Notes: generated from the letters alone by a model not told the origin. Counted from the stretch's first letter, positions 48,480 to 58,625 are shown. The stretch is DNA of 64,000 bases from Rhizobium sp. AQ_MP (GCF_014237835.1 NZ_JACJVI010000001.1:248001-312000), one strand, 5' to 3'. Numbers and translations: made by a program.

Positions 48480-48810
48480 CAGGTCCTCTTGGGGCAGTGC
48501 TGGGCGGCTGCGGAATGCAGGCCGCCGCCGGCGCATCGGCCTCTAATTAGCATTGGTCGCGGCTTCGGGAAGTGCTATCTGGAAAAGATGGGAAAGAAGA
48601 TGTCGATAGCGGCAATGGAACGGGTCGTGGTCCTGCAGGACCGCAAGCGCCTGCCTGCGCGCTTTCATCCGGTAAGCGCGGGCACCATCCGCCACCGTCA
48701 GGTCTGAGCCAACCGGCCCGCGTTTCGAACGCCAGAGGCCAACCGCCACCCTTTCCCAACTCCGCCGCATCCCTGCCGACGCGCGCTGCGGCTTTTCTGG
48801 ACACTCTCCC

Positions 48811-49725
48811 ATGGAACTCTGGGCCATCATCACGGTCGGCAGCGCCTTCCTGCAGAACCTGCGTTCGACGCTGCAAAAACACCTGAAAGGCAAGATGGGC
48901 ACAACCGGCGCCACCTTTGTGCGTTTCGGCTTCGGCCTGCCCTTTGCCTTCCTCTATCTCGCCATCCTGCATGTCGGCCTCGGCCGTCCGCTGCCGGTCC
49001 CGGGGCTGGCCTTCGCGATCTGGGCCATCATCGGCGCGCTTGCACAGATCAGTGCGACCTTCCTGCTGGTCCACCTCTTCTCCTTCCGCAACTTCGCGGT
49101 CGGAACAGCCTATTCCCGAACCGAACCGGCTCAGGCCGCGCTAATCGCGCTTGTTCTGTTCGGTGAAACAATTGGGCTTGGTACGGCAGCCGCGATCCTC
49201 GTTTCGATCCTCGGCGTGATGCTGATTTCGGTGGCGCGCACGGCCTTCACCCCCGTCAGTCTCCTGACATCAGTGACCAGCCGCACTGCACTGATCGGCC
49301 TTGCCTCCGGTTTCTTTTTCGGCATCTCCGCAATCTCCTATCGCACCGCGTCCTTGTCGCTCACCCCGAGCCTGCCGGCGCCCGATGCCCTCGTTCAGGC
49401 CGGCTACACGCTCTGCGTCGTTATCACCATTCAGACACTGTCGATGCTGTTGTGGATGGCCTGGCGCGACCGGGCGGAACTCGCCCGCGTCCGTTCCGCC
49501 TGGAAGGTCAGCGCCCTCGTCGGCTTCGTCGGCGCCACCGCCTCCTTCGGCTGGTTTACCGCTATGACCCTGCAGCAGGTGGCGGTGGTGAAAGCCTTGG
49601 CTCAGGTCGAGATGCTCTTCACCTTTGCCTCCTCGGTGCTGTTCTTCAAGGAGCGCATCAACTGGCTCGAGATCGCAGGATGTGTTTTGATCGTTTTCGG
49701 GGTGCTGTTGCTGGTTCTGGTGTGA
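48811..49725 (+). CDS. EamA/DMT-superfamily transporter
   Basis: A 304-residue protein with about ten membrane helices in two EamA halves. The first half has GTAYSRTEPAQAALIALVLF and the second has QVAVVKALAQVEMLFTFASS, both ending in the conserved EamA exporter helix. Substrate unknown; members export metabolites or amino acids. A palindromic repeat region follows the stop. Confidence 0.82.
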   Translation: MELWAIITVGSAFLQNLRSTLQKHLKGKMGTTGATFVRFGFGLPFAFLYLAILHVGLGRPLPVPGLAFAIWAIIGALAQISATFLLVHLFSFRNFAVGTAYSRTEPAQAALIALVLFGETIGLGTAAAILVSILGVMLISVARTAFTPVSLLTSVTSRTALIGLASGFFFGISAISYRTASLSLTPSLPAPDALVQAGYTLCVVITIQTLSMLLWMAWRDRAELARVRSAWKVSALVGFVGATASFGWFTAMTLQQVAVVKALAQVEMLFTFASSVLFFKERINWLEIAGCVLIVFGVLLLVLV

Positions 49726-49743
49726 GGGCGGGCGCGACGCCCA

Positions 49744-50019
49744 TCTCCCCCCTTGCGGGGGAGACTTCGGAGCGGTGGCCGAAGGCCAGAAATCGATCCA
49801 GTGAATCGATTTCAGCGAACGGAGGCCTGAGCGCGACGCCGCGCGAAGGCTATGAGAGGAATTGGCCCGATCAGGGCCAAACCTCAGATTTCGCAAGAGG
49901 GGGGTTCGGTCAGGATGTTGCCGACGGAACGGATCCCCTCACCGGGAAAATCTGAAGTTTAGGCGGCTTGCGCTCGCCTAAGCCTTCGATTTTCCATCCT
50001 CTCCCGCAAGGGGGAGAGG
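49744..50019. repeat. Intergenic palindromic repeat region between transporter genes
   Basis: The 401-base gap 49726-50126 has no convincing gene. It starts with hairpin TCTCCCCC/GGGGGAGA (49744-49764) and ends with CCTCTCCC/GGGAGAGG (49998-50019). The DNA between them includes ATCGATCCAGTGAATCGAT. This is the style of the mosaic intergenic elements common in rhizobia. The copy number elsewhere is unknown from this window. Confidence 0.5.
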
Positions 50020-50126
50020 AACGCCGCCATGCCCGCCTCACCTTGACCGGCACCCTTGCCCCGTTGCGACCCATCCCGCTGCGCGATACACCGGAGACAC
50101 GCGCGCGCCGAGAGCGGGGAGACAAC

Positions 50127-51623
50127 ATGCACACCAAGACACCCGCGACACCAACGATCAGCGCCGACGCCGCGCATCCATACCCAAAGCGCTGGACGGC
50201 GCTCATTGTGATGATGCTGGCCAACTTCATGAACCTGCTCGACGTCACCATCGTCAATGTGGCGCTGCCGAGTCTCCAGTCGGAGCTTGGCGCGACATCA
50301 AGCCAGATTGAGTGGGTGGTGGCCGGTTACGTCCTGGTGTTCGCGCTTGGCTTGCTGCCGTTCGGTCGGCTTGGCGACGTCCGGGGCAAAAAGCAGGTCT
50401 TCATCGCCGGTGTCGCGGCGTTCACCTCCGCCTCGCTGCTCTGTGGTCTCGCGCCCGATATCGGCTGGCTGGTGGCCGCGCGTCTGTTGCAGGGAGCGGG
50501 AGCAGCCGTCATGACGCCGCAGGTCCTGGCAATCGCCCAGATGATGTTCCCGCCGAAGGAGCGCGCGGCGGCATTTTCGCTCTTCGGGCTCAGCGCCGGA
50601 CTCGCGGCCGTCTCGGGTCCGATCCTCGGGGGCTGGCTGATCGCGCTCAACCTCTTCGATCTTGGATGGCGGCCGATTTTCCTCATCAATATTCCGGTCG
50701 GGATGATGACCATCCTGCTCGGCTGGCGGCTGATCCCGGCCCTGCCGCCAAAGCCCGGCCTGAAGAACGACTTTGGCGGTATCGCGCTCGCGGCGGTCAC
50801 GATCTTCTGCGTCATCTTTCCGCTGATCGAGGGGCGTGGCTTCGGCTGGCCGGCCTGGTGCTTCGCCATGCTCGCGATGGCCGTGCCGTTCGGCATCGCC
50901 TTCGCGCTCTGGGAACGGCGCCAGCACCGGCTGAAGGCGCCGGAGCTCTTGCCTGTCGCGCTGATGAAGAACCGCAACTACGTCATCGGTTCGTTGATGA
51001 CAGCGACCTTTTTCTCGACCTTGCCGGGCTTTTTCCTGATCCTCGCGATGTTCCTGCAGCAGGGTTATGGGCTGACACCGCTGCAGTCGGGCATGACGAC
51101 GGTGCCTTTCTCCGTCGGCATCTTCGTCGCCTCGCTGATTTCGGGCCGCCTCGGCAACATCACCCCACGCATCCGTGTCGTGGTCGGCGTGGTCATGGTC
51201 ACCGTCGGCATGGCCCTGCTGCGGTCGGAGATCCAGTCACTGGGCGAGGCTGTCGACCGCATGGCGCTTCTGCCCTGGTTCCTGCTGAGTGGGCTTGGCA
51301 TGGGGATTGCGATCGCGCCGATGTTCCAGCTCGTGCTGGCGGGTGTCCCGCCGCAGGATGCAGGCGGCGGATCGGGTGCGCTTCAGGCAATCCAGCAGGT
51401 GGGCAGTGCGCTGGGGATCGCGATTGTCAGCGAAATCTTCTTTTCGGACCTGGCCCGCAATGCGGCTGAAGGCCTGAGCGGCAAGGCGGTCTATGCCGAA
51501 GGCTTGAGCCTTGGGCTGATCTACAACTTCATCGCCTATGCTGTCGTTCTGGTCGCCGTGCTGTCGATGCGCACGGTGACGCCGGGCAGCGAGAAGCTGG
51601 AGCGGCCGCTGCCGATCGAGTGA
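50127..51623 (+). CDS. MFS multidrug exporter, DHA2 (EmrB/QacA) family
   Basis: A 498-residue protein with about 14 membrane helices, typical of DHA2 drug:H+ antiporters. Motif A-like GRLGDVRGKKQVF lies between TM2 and TM3, and NFMNLLDVTIVNVALPSL covers TM1 (the usual D-x-TIVNVALP signature). ATG at 50127 follows GGGGAG; the frame is open upstream through the palindromic repeat. No membrane-fusion partner gene is adjacent. Substrate unknown. Confidence 0.88.
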   Translation: MHTKTPATPTISADAAHPYPKRWTALIVMMLANFMNLLDVTIVNVALPSLQSELGATSSQIEWVVAGYVLVFALGLLPFGRLGDVRGKKQVFIAGVAAFTSASLLCGLAPDIGWLVAARLLQGAGAAVMTPQVLAIAQMMFPPKERAAAFSLFGLSAGLAAVSGPILGGWLIALNLFDLGWRPIFLINIPVGMMTILLGWRLIPALPPKPGLKNDFGGIALAAVTIFCVIFPLIEGRGFGWPAWCFAMLAMAVPFGIAFALWERRQHRLKAPELLPVALMKNRNYVIGSLMTATFFSTLPGFFLILAMFLQQGYGLTPLQSGMTTVPFSVGIFVASLISGRLGNITPRIRVVVGVVMVTVGMALLRSEIQSLGEAVDRMALLPWFLLSGLGMGIAIAPMFQLVLAGVPPQDAGGGSGALQAIQQVGSALGIAIVSEIFFSDLARNAAEGLSGKAVYAEGLSLGLIYNFIAYAVVLVAVLSMRTVTPGSEKLERPLPIE

Positions 51624-51647
51624 CCGGCAGCGGATGACTGCATCGGC

Positions 51648-52535
51648 TTAAGGGACGAGCAGCGTGCCGGCACCGGTCTCGGTGAAGAGCTCGAGCAGCA
51701 CGGAATGAGCCGTCTTGCCGTTGAGGATGACGACACCCTGGACGCCGGCCTGGATGGCCTCGATGCAGGTCTCGACCTTCGGGATCATGCCGCCGGAAAT
51801 CGTCCCGTCCTTGATCAGTGCGCGGGCTTCGGCGACCGAAAGCTCCTTGATCAGCTGGCCGTTCTTGTCGAGAACGCCGGGAACGTCTGTGAGGAACAGC
51901 AGGCGCGACGCATTGAGCGCACCCGCAATGGCGCCTGCAAAGGTGTCCGCATTGATGTTGTAGGTATGGCCATCACGACCCGGCGCGACAGGCGCGATGA
52001 CCGGGATCATCTCGGAACGTGCAAGCAGGTCGAGCAGCGTGCGGTCGACTTCGACCACTTCACCGACAAAGCCCAGATCGAGCACGCGCTCGATATTGCT
52101 GTCGGGGTCGCGAACCTTCTTCTGGGCCTTCTCGGCAAAGACCATGTTGCCGTCCTTGCCGCAGAGACCGATCGCCCATTCGCCGGTCTGATTGATCAAC
52201 GCGACGATTTCCTTGTTGATCGAGCCCGCGAGCACCATCTCGACGATCTCGACCGTCTTCTGGTCGGTGACGCGCAGGCCGTTCTCGAACCGCGATTCGA
52301 TGCCCATCTTGGCGAGCATGGCTCCGATCTGCGGGCCGCCGCCGTGTACGACGATCGGGTTGACGCCCGACTGCTTCAAGAGCGCGATATCGGCGGCAAA
52401 GGCTTTGCCGAGCTCCGGATTGCCCATGGCATGACCACCGTATTTCACAACGATGGTCTTGTTTTCATAGCGCTGCATGAAGGGCAGGGCCTGGGCGAGA
52501 AGCCGAGCCTGCGTTTCGCTTTCGGAAGCTGACAT
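51648..52535 (-). CDS. argB: Acetylglutamate kinase
   Basis: Second step of arginine (and ornithine) biosynthesis: phosphorylates N-acetylglutamate. The 295-residue amino-acid-kinase fold has the N-terminal [20 protein letters not shown] and the C-terminal [10 protein letters not shown], a standard ArgB set. ATG at 52535 follows GAGG at good spacing; a start 4 codons upstream is unsupported. Ornithine from this pathway is the OlsB substrate. The N-terminal extension gives the arginine-sensitive long form. Confidence 0.95.
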   Translation of the reverse strand: MSASESETQARLLAQALPFMQRYENKTIVVKYGGHAMGNPELGKAFAADIALLKQSGVNPIVVHGGGPQIGAMLAKMGIESRFENGLRVTDQKTVEIVEMVLAGSINKEIVALINQTGEWAIGLCGKDGNMVFAEKAQKKVRDPDSNIERVLDLGFVGEVVEVDRTLLDLLARSEMIPVIAPVAPGRDGHTYNINADTFAGAIAGALNASRLLFLTDVPGVLDKNGQLIKELSVAEARALIKDGTISGGMIPKVETCIEAIQAGVQGVVILNGKTAHSVLLELFTETGAGTLLVP

Positions 52536-52584
52536 GGGAAACCTCACTTTGGATCGCGGCCTTTTAGCGCATCAATGCGACGGA

Positions 52585-52614
52585 GGGAATAATTCCGCCG
52601 CAATATAAGCGGCG
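52585..52614 (+). promoter_or_regulatory. GGGAATAATTCC element and hairpin upstream of ECF sigma gene
   Basis: GGGAATAATTCC (52585-52596) overlaps a palindrome, and the hairpin CGCCGC/GCGGCG (52596-52614) follows directly. GGGAAT recurs before the fasciclin gene (54055-54060). This could be the -35 element of an autoregulated ECF promoter; the -10 elements do not match clearly. Confidence 0.3.
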
Positions 52615-52694
52615 CGTAAGTCGCTTCTTCTTCTCGTCGCATTGTCCGCCGATGATGACACGCTATATTTCAGCCAGCTGCACCAGGGGGCTCA

Positions 52695-53240
52695 ATGGAA
52701 CGCGACGATATCGGCGGCTTGCTGGCCCGTGTGGCATTGAAGGACCGTGGCGCCTTTTCCTTGCTCTATGGTCGCGTTTCGGCGAAACTTTTCGCCATCT
52801 GCCTGCGTATGCTGAAGGACAGGGGAGAGGCCGAAGAGGCGCTTCAGGATGTGTTCGTCAAGATCTGGCACAAGGCCGGGAGCTATACGGGCGAGGGCGA
52901 CAATGCCTATCCATGGCTTTGTGCCATCGTCCGCTACCACTGTATCGACAGGCTGAGGGCGCGCCGGCCGCAGGGGGAGGATATCGAGGCGGCGGTCGAT
53001 ATCGCCGATCTCGCACCGGATCCGGAACAGCATGCTGTGCTGAGATCGGAAGGCGGCCGCATTGACACCTGCCTGGAGGCATTGGATCCTGATCGGGCGC
53101 TGGCTGTCCGGCAGGCCTATGTCGAGGGACTGTCATACCAGGAACTGGCGGATCATTTCGCGGTTCCGTTGAACACGATGCGCACCTGGCTGCGACGCAG
53201 CCTTTTGAAACTGAGAGAGTGCATGGATGAGCACGCCTGA
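52695..53240 (+). CDS. ECF RNA polymerase sigma factor (SigK-like)
   Basis: Extracytoplasmic-function sigma factor of 181 residues. Sigma region 2 is at about 20-90 (LFAICLRMLKDRGEAEEALQ, then DVFVKIWHKA). Region 4 is at about 120-175, with SYQELADHFAVPLNTMRTWL as the -35-binding helix-turn-helix. The stop overlaps the start of the anti-sigma gene by 14 bases, a typical sigma/anti-sigma layout. Overall it most resembles SigK-type ECF factors. The signal is unknown. Confidence 0.9.
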   Translation: MERDDIGGLLARVALKDRGAFSLLYGRVSAKLFAICLRMLKDRGEAEEALQDVFVKIWHKAGSYTGEGDNAYPWLCAIVRYHCIDRLRARRPQGEDIEAAVDIADLAPDPEQHAVLRSEGGRIDTCLEALDPDRALAVRQAYVEGLSYQELADHFAVPLNTMRTWLRRSLLKLRECMDEHA

Positions 53241-53943
53241 CCAGAGCAAGGGAGATCGATCGCGGGACGAGGTTCTCGCCGGCGAATATGTCCTCGGCGT
53301 CCTGAGCGGAGCCGAGCGGCTGAAGGTTGACGCGCGCCTGCGCCACGACCGGCAGTTCGCCGCCATGGTCAAGCGTTGGGAGGAGAACCTCACCCAGTTC
53401 AACGATGATTACGCCGAGACGCCCGCTCCGGATCAACTGTTCTCGAAGATCGAGGATCGGCTTTTCGCGTCTCCTGCTGCCGTGGCAGCCGTCAAGGGAA
53501 GCCTTTGGAATTCACTTCTGCTCTGGCGTGGCCTGAGCTTCGCCTCCATCGCAGCACTCGGCCTTGTCGTCGGCCTCGATTACGCCGAACGCATGCGACC
53601 GAAACCACAGGCAGCGCTCACCGCCGAACTCGCCGGCGAGAACCAGGCCATTGCGCTTCATGCCCGTTATGACGGAAGCTCCGGCCGCCTGGCAGTTACG
53701 CCCGTGGCAAGCGGGGGCGTGGAACACAAGTCTCTTGAACTTTGGCTTGTCGAGGGCGAACAGGCACCAATCTCGCTCGGCGTCCTGCCGCAGACCGGCC
53801 AGGGGGAACTCGACGTACCCGAAGAGCTGCGCGCGCGCGTGACGCAAGGCGTCGTGCTGGCCGTCAGCCTCGAACCCTTCGGCGGCTCGCCGACCGGCAA
53901 GGCGACCGGTCCGGTGGTTGCCCTCGGCGAAATCCGTCCCTGA
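53227..53943 (+). CDS. RskA-like anti-sigma factor
   Basis: Membrane-anchored inhibitor of the upstream ECF sigma factor. The 238-residue product has a cytoplasmic N-terminal anti-sigma domain (about 14-75, EVLAGEYVLGVLSGAERLKV), one membrane helix (about 98-117) and a periplasmic RskA C-terminal domain (ELWLVEGEQAPISLGVLPQT region). It overlaps the sigma gene by 14 bases. Release of the sigma factor probably needs proteolysis or a signal at the periplasmic domain. Confidence 0.85.
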   Translation: MSTPDQSKGDRSRDEVLAGEYVLGVLSGAERLKVDARLRHDRQFAAMVKRWEENLTQFNDDYAETPAPDQLFSKIEDRLFASPAAVAAVKGSLWNSLLLWRGLSFASIAALGLVVGLDYAERMRPKPQAALTAELAGENQAIALHARYDGSSGRLAVTPVASGGVEHKSLELWLVEGEQAPISLGVLPQTGQGELDVPEELRARVTQGVVLAVSLEPFGGSPTGKATGPVVALGEIRP

Positions 53944-54054
53944 AGAAGAAACTTCGATTTGAAATCAATGCAATGACGATCGGGCGGCCGAAATCTTCGA
54001 GCCGCCTGAAACTTGTTTGAACAGGCTTCCGTCCTTCAAGCTGTTCCCGCTGAC

Positions 54055-54060
54055 GGGAAT
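54055..54060 (+). promoter_or_regulatory. Shared GGGAAT motif upstream of fasciclin gene
   Basis: GGGAATGAAAC begins at 54055, about 70 bases before the fasciclin start, matching the GGGAATAA element before the sigma gene in the first 6 bases. Candidate -35 of a sigma-dependent promoter. Support is weak, since the -10 regions differ. Confidence 0.25.
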
Positions 54061-54127
54061 GAAACCCAGTGTCCCGCCCGAAATCAGGGACACGGATCGC
54101 GAACACCAAGGACAGAGGAAACCTAAA

Positions 54128-54685
54128 ATGTTCAAGACCGCTCTTCGCCCCCTCGCATTCTCCGCAGCCATCCTGGCAGGCGCTGCCGCAGCCTATGCCG
54201 CCAATCCGATGGTCGGCGGTGGTGAAATGCTCGAAACCAAGAACATCGTCGAAAACGCTGTCAACTCGAAGGATCACACGACGCTCGTCGCCGCCGTCCA
54301 GGCCGCGGGCCTGGTCGAAACACTTTCGGGCACCGGTCCGTTCACCGTCTTCGCACCGACCAACGACGCTTTTGCCAAGTTGCCGGCCGGCACGGTCGAC
54401 ACCCTGCTGAAGCCGGAAAACAAGGAACAGCTGACCAAGGTCCTGACCTGCCACGTGGTGGCAGCCGACGTGATGTCGGAAGCCCTGGTAAAGATGATCG
54501 CTGATGACGGCGGCGAACACGACGTGACCACCGTGGGTGGCTGCGTGCTCAAAGCCAAGGCTGCCGACGGCAAGGTCACGTTGACCGATGAGAACGGCGG
54601 CGTATCGACCGTCAACATCGCCGACGTCAAGCAGTCGAACGGCGTCATTCACGTCGTCGACGCAGTGATCCTGCCGAAGATGTAA
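54128..54685 (+). CDS. Secreted fasciclin-domain protein (Nex18-like)
   Basis: Exported beta-Ig-H3/fasciclin domain protein of 185 residues. The signal peptide ends near AAAYA (residue 24). The FAS1 domain has the H1 motif GPFTVFAPTNDAFAKLP and the H2 motif NGVIHVVDAVILPK. ATG at 54128 begins 6 bases after AGAGGAAA. Rhizobial fasciclin proteins are called Nex18, a symbiotically induced protein. The position after the sigma/anti-sigma pair suggests it is a regulated target. Confidence 0.88.
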   Translation: MFKTALRPLAFSAAILAGAAAAYAANPMVGGGEMLETKNIVENAVNSKDHTTLVAAVQAAGLVETLSGTGPFTVFAPTNDAFAKLPAGTVDTLLKPENKEQLTKVLTCHVVAADVMSEALVKMIADDGGEHDVTTVGGCVLKAKAADGKVTLTDENGGVSTVNIADVKQSNGVIHVVDAVILPKM

Positions 54686-54696
54686 GGAACTTGGTT

Positions 54697-54722
54697 CGGC
54701 CCTGTATCCGCCAGCAGGGCCG
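54697..54722. terminator. Stem-loop between convergent fasciclin and engB genes
   Basis: CGGCCCTG/CAGGGCCG, a perfect 8-bp stem with a 10-base loop, 12 bases after the fasciclin stop and 21 before the engB stop. No T-run follows, so termination may be weak or bidirectional. Confidence 0.45.
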
Positions 54723-54742
54723 ACCTAATCGGAGCCTGAGCG

Positions 54743-55402
54743 TCAAAGGCTCCGACCGACGGCCTCGCTGATCGCCCCGCGCAATTGGTCGAGGCCGTCA
54801 CCTTTTTCGGAGGATGTTGAAAGCACGACCGGGAAGGCAGCAGGCCGTTTCTTGATCTTGTCCTGCGTCTCGGTGATCAGCTTCGCCACGCCCGGCGCCT
54901 TGATCTTGTCGGTCTTAGTCAGCACGATCTGGTAGGAGACGGCCGCCTTGTCGAGCAGGCCGAGAACCTCCTCGTCATTCTTTTTCAGCCCGTGGCGGCT
55001 GTCGATCAGCACATAGACACGCTTCAGCGTCGCGCGACCGCGCAGGTAATCGAAAACGAGCTTGGTCCAGGCATCCACCTGTTCCTTCGGCGCCTGTGCA
55101 TAGCCGTAGCCCGGCATGTCGACGAGCGCCATCGGCGGAAGATCATCGCCTTCACCGGAATAGCCGTCTGGCACGAAGTAATTGAGCTCCTGGGTGCGGC
55201 CCGGCGTGTTGGATGTACGCGCAAGACCCTTCTGGCCGACCAGCGCATTGATCAGCGACGACTTGCCGACATTGGAGCGACCCGCAAAGGCCACTTCGAG
55301 CGGTCCTTCCGGCGGCAGGAATTTCATCGACGGAACGCCGCGGATGAAGATCCAGGGCCGGCCGAAGAGCGGCAGGTCATTCTTGTCGTGTACGTCGGTC
55401 AT
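54743..55402 (-). CDS. engB: Ribosome biogenesis GTPase YsxC/EngB
   Basis: GTPase needed for late 50S subunit assembly. The 219-residue product has G1 GRSNVGKSS, the switch region [12 protein letters not shown]3 DMPGYG, G4 TKTDKIK and a C-terminal [10 protein letters not shown] (G5). ATG at 55402 is preferred; the frame is open to 55495 without a better start. The yidC/rnpA/rpmH genes lie further upstream on this strand, separated by a DMT transporter gene. Confidence 0.93.
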   Translation of the reverse strand: MTDVHDKNDLPLFGRPWIFIRGVPSMKFLPPEGPLEVAFAGRSNVGKSSLINALVGQKGLARTSNTPGRTQELNYFVPDGYSGEGDDLPPMALVDMPGYGYAQAPKEQVDAWTKLVFDYLRGRATLKRVYVLIDSRHGLKKNDEEVLGLLDKAAVSYQIVLTKTDKIKAPGVAKLITETQDKIKKRPAAFPVVLSTSSEKGDGLDQLRGAISEAVGRSL

Positions 55403-55451
55403 GGGTCTGGCCTTTCTTGAGCCGGACAGATCCGGGTTTTGACCCGGAAAG

Positions 55452-56360
55452 TCAAGCTGCAGCGGTCGGGACGGATCGCGACGCCTGCCGCGCATGGCTG
55501 ATCAGATAGGTGAAGAGGGCAGCCATCACCAACGCACCGCCAAGGATCGTTCTGCCGGATGGGATCTCGTTGTGCAGGATCACCATCCAGACGGGGGCGA
55601 GGATCATTTCCGCTGTGCCGAGAAGCGCTGCGAGCGCCGATGGGATCATCCGCGCACCGACGACGTAAAGAGCCATGCCAAGGCCCAAGTTGAGCGCGCC
55701 GAAGCAGAAGAGCAAGGCGAGATCCTGCAAGCCGACGGCGATAGCGCCGGCCTGGGTGGCGGCAATCGCGGATGCGATGAACGAACCGCCACAGGCTGCA
55801 GGTGTCATTCGGATTCCGGGATAACGTCGGGTGACCACCGTCATACCGGCAAAGATTGCGGGGATCGCTGCGGCGAGCGTGAGTCCGAGGATCGAGCCAC
55901 CTTCGCCGACGGACGAGGAAACCATGATCCCCACCCCCAGAATGACGGCACCGATGGCGCCCCAGGTGACTGGCGTGATGGGTTCTCCGAGCACCATGCG
56001 GGCGAGCACTGCCGCGAAGAGAGGTATGGATGCCATGAAGAGCACGACGTTTGCGACGGGCGTCATGGTCACGGCCAGCACAAAAAGCGTGGAGACCGAA
56101 GCAAATCCGACGGCAATGAATGCCCCCGGCCAACCCAAGGCGCGGAAGAGGCGGACCGTGCCGCCAAGTCCGTCGCGGATCAGCATGAAGGCAAGAAGAA
56201 AAAGGCCTGCAAACAGGCACCGCCAGAACACGATCGTCCAGCCATCCTCTACACCAATGAAACGCTGGATCGCTCCGCCATAGCTCCAGGCGATCGCCGA
56301 TCCGGCGACGAGAGCAATGCCGAGCCGTGAACGTTGTGAGGAAGAGGAGTGGTCTGTCAT
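55452..56360 (-). CDS. EamA/DMT-superfamily transporter
   Basis: A 302-residue protein with about ten membrane helices in two EamA halves, with [16 protein letters not shown] near the start and [20 protein letters not shown], a strong EamA signature, near the end. ATG at 56360 is supported by position; the frame is open upstream through the yidC terminator. Substrate unknown. It sits 49 bases upstream of the engB start on the same strand. Confidence 0.82.
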   Translation of the reverse strand: MTDHSSSSQRSRLGIALVAGSAIAWSYGGAIQRFIGVEDGWTIVFWRCLFAGLFLLAFMLIRDGLGGTVRLFRALGWPGAFIAVGFASVSTLFVLAVTMTPVANVVLFMASIPLFAAVLARMVLGEPITPVTWGAIGAVILGVGIMVSSSVGEGGSILGLTLAAAIPAIFAGMTVVTRRYPGIRMTPAACGGSFIASAIAATQAGAIAVGLQDLALLFCFGALNLGLGMALYVVGARMIPSALAALLGTAEMILAPVWMVILHNEIPSGRTILGGALVMAALFTYLISHARQASRSVPTAAA

Positions 56361-56382
56361 CGGATTTTTGGTCACCAAAGAG

Positions 56383-56407
56383 AAAGCCCCGGCCGTGCCG
56401 GGGCTTT
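56383..56407 (-). terminator. Rho-independent terminator after yidC
   Basis: Perfect 11-bp stem AAAGCCCCGGC/GCCGGGGCTTT with a 3-base loop, 5 bases after the yidC stop. On the minus strand it is followed by CTCTTT, a weak U-tract; the stem itself ends in T residues. It separates yidC from the DMT gene. Confidence 0.75.
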
Positions 56408-56412
56408 TGAAG

Positions 56413-58206
56413 TCACTTGGTTTGAGCCGGTTTTCGCCGGAACATGTTGGCGATGTTTTTGAACAATTCGATCTCCACGCCATGACGCTTCATGATCAGG
56501 GCCTGCTGCAGGATCGACAGGGTGTTGTTCCAGGCCCAGTAGATCACCAGACCGGCGGGGAATGTGCCGAGCATGAAGGTGAAGATGACCGGCATCCAGT
56601 TGAACAGCATCGCCTGGGTCGGATCCGGCGGGGTCGGGTTCATGCGCATCTGCAGCCACATGGTGACGCCCATGATGATCGGCCAGATGCCGAGATGCAG
56701 GAAGGTCGGAGCCTCGAACGGCAACAGGCCGAAGAGGTTGATGAAGCTCGTCGGGTCGGGCGCGGAAAGGTCCTGGATCCAGCCGAAGAAAGGCGCGTGG
56801 CGCATTTCGATGGTGACGTAGATGACCTTGTAGAGGGCGAAGAAGACCGGGATCTGCAGGAGCACCGGCCAGCAGCCGGCCACCGGGTTGATCTTCTCTT
56901 CCTTGTACAGCGCCATCATCGCCTGCTGCAGGCCCATGCGGTCGTCCTTGTACTTCTCCTTCAGCTCCTCAAGCTTCGGCTGGACGCGCTTCATGTTGGC
57001 CATGGAGGCGTATTGCTTGTTGGCGAGCGGGAAAAAGATCAGCTTGACGACGATCGTGGTGAGCAGGATGGCGACACCAAAATTGCCGACCAGATGGAAG
57101 AAGTAATCCATCAGGTGGAACATCGGCTTGGTGATGAAGTAGAACCAGCCCCAGTCGATCATCAGATCGAACTTCGGAATGCCGAGATTTTCCTGATAGC
57201 TGTCGATGACCGGGACCTGCTTGGCACCGGCGAAGATCAGCGTTTTGACCGACGTGCTCTGTCCGACCGGGATGCTGATGGCATCGTTCTTGAAATCGGC
57301 CTGGAAGCGGGGCTGCCCGTCGGTGAAATGCGAGAAGCGCGATTCGTAAGGAAGCGTCTGCTGCGGGATGAGCGACGCGGCCCAGTACTTGTCGGTGATG
57401 CCAAGCCAGCCGCCCGTTGCCTTGGCATTCGTGACAGCCGCTTCTTCAATGTCGGTATAGTCGTGCTCGACCAGGCTGCCCTCGTTCCCGAGAACACCGA
57501 GGAAGCCTTCATGCAGAACGAAGATCGATGGCGTCGAAGGCTTGGTGTAGCGGGTGACACGGCCATAGGGGGCGATGCTTGCGGATGCCGAACCGTTGTT
57601 GACGATCTTGTCTTCCACCGTGAACATGTAGTGTTCGTCGACGGCGATCGTGCGGGTAAAGGTCAGGCCGGCTTCGTTGGTGTAGGTGAGCGTGACCGGG
57701 GTCGTCTCAGTAAGCTTGGCGCCCTCGGGAGCGGTCCAGACGGTGTTGGGACCGGGGACAGAACCTGCATTCTCGCCAGCAATGAAGCCGAGTTCGGCAA
57801 AGTATGCGTCACGCGTCTCGGCCGGATTGAAGAGCGTCACGATCGGGCTCGCCGGGTCGACGGTCTCGCGATACTGCTTGAGCTTCAGGTCATCGAAGCG
57901 GGCGCCGGTCAGGTTGATCGAGCCGGCAAGGTCCTGGGTCTCGATTTCAACACGTGCAGTCTTGGCCACGGCGGTTTCGCGGGTTGCCTCGGCACTGGCG
58001 GCGCCGCTGGCCGGCAGGGTGCCGTCGACGGTGGCGGCCGGCGTTGTCGCCTGCTGCTCGGTCTGTGCCTGCTGCTGGGCGATCTGCGCTTCCTGTGCCT
58101 TGCGCTGGGCCTCGATGCGCGGGTTCATGTAGAAGAACTGCCAGGCGAGGACGATCACCACCGATAGGGCAATCGCGATGAAATAGTTGCGGTTGTTCTG
58201 CATCAC
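56413..58206 (-). CDS. yidC: Membrane protein insertase YidC
   Basis: Inserts and folds inner-membrane proteins with or without SecYEG. The 597-residue product has an N-terminal helix (about 8-25), an Ala/Gln-rich linker, a large periplasmic P1 domain (about 60-350) and the conserved five-helix C-terminal core ([12 protein letters not shown] family regions [20 protein letters not shown] and [20 protein letters not shown]). Its start overlaps the rnpA stop by 4 bases. rpmH-rnpA-yidC is a widely conserved order. Confidence 0.96.
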   Translation of the reverse strand: MMQNNRNYFIAIALSVVIVLAWQFFYMNPRIEAQRKAQEAQIAQQQAQTEQQATTPAATVDGTLPASGAASAEATRETAVAKTARVEIETQDLAGSINLTGARFDDLKLKQYRETVDPASPIVTLFNPAETRDAYFAELGFIAGENAGSVPGPNTVWTAPEGAKLTETTPVTLTYTNEAGLTFTRTIAVDEHYMFTVEDKIVNNGSASASIAPYGRVTRYTKPSTPSIFVLHEGFLGVLGNEGSLVEHDYTDIEEAAVTNAKATGGWLGITDKYWAASLIPQQTLPYESRFSHFTDGQPRFQADFKNDAISIPVGQSTSVKTLIFAGAKQVPVIDSYQENLGIPKFDLMIDWGWFYFITKPMFHLMDYFFHLVGNFGVAILLTTIVVKLIFFPLANKQYASMANMKRVQPKLEELKEKYKDDRMGLQQAMMALYKEEKINPVAGCWPVLLQIPVFFALYKVIYVTIEMRHAPFFGWIQDLSAPDPTSFINLFGLLPFEAPTFLHLGIWPIIMGVTMWLQMRMNPTPPDPTQAMLFNWMPVIFTFMLGTFPAGLVIYWAWNNTLSILQQALIMKRHGVEIELFKNIANMFRRKPAQTK

Positions 58207-58592
58207 TCTTTCCTGGGAGCGGTCCTGGGGGACCGGGTGTTGTTCGTCTGGCGGTTCTCGATGCGATGGATCAGCTGTTTCGACAACTGATCGAACGGTA
58301 CATCCAGCACCTCGCGCCGGGCGACAATGACATAGTCGTGTCCCGGCTGCATTGCAAACGCCGCATTCAGTCGCACGGCTTCTTTCAGCCTGCGCCGCAT
58401 GCGATTGCGTTCCACTGCATTGCCGTGTTTTTTGGTGACGGTAAAGCCTACGCGGGGCGGCGCGTCGTCCTTGCGGTCGAGCACTTCCAGAAGGAAGGTG
58501 CGACCCTTGCGCGCTTCGCCGTGCCTGACGGCGAGGAACTGAGGCCGGCTCTTGAGCCGGCCAACAGGTTTCTTGGAGTCCGTGGACGTCAT
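58203..58592 (-). CDS. rnpA: Ribonuclease P protein component
   Basis: Protein subunit of RNase P, which matures tRNA 5' ends. The 129-residue product has the RNR signature as [18 protein letters not shown], following [15 protein letters not shown]. It begins 33 bases after the rpmH stop and overlaps yidC by 4 bases. The C-terminal tail ([17 protein letters not shown]) is basic and variable. Confidence 0.94.
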   Translation of the reverse strand: MTSTDSKKPVGRLKSRPQFLAVRHGEARKGRTFLLEVLDRKDDAPPRVGFTVTKKHGNAVERNRMRRRLKEAVRLNAAFAMQPGHDYVIVARREVLDVPFDQLSKQLIHRIENRQTNNTRSPRTAPRKE

Positions 58593-58625
58593 GGGCCCGT
58601 CAATCTCGTCGGGCTCATCCGGCCC

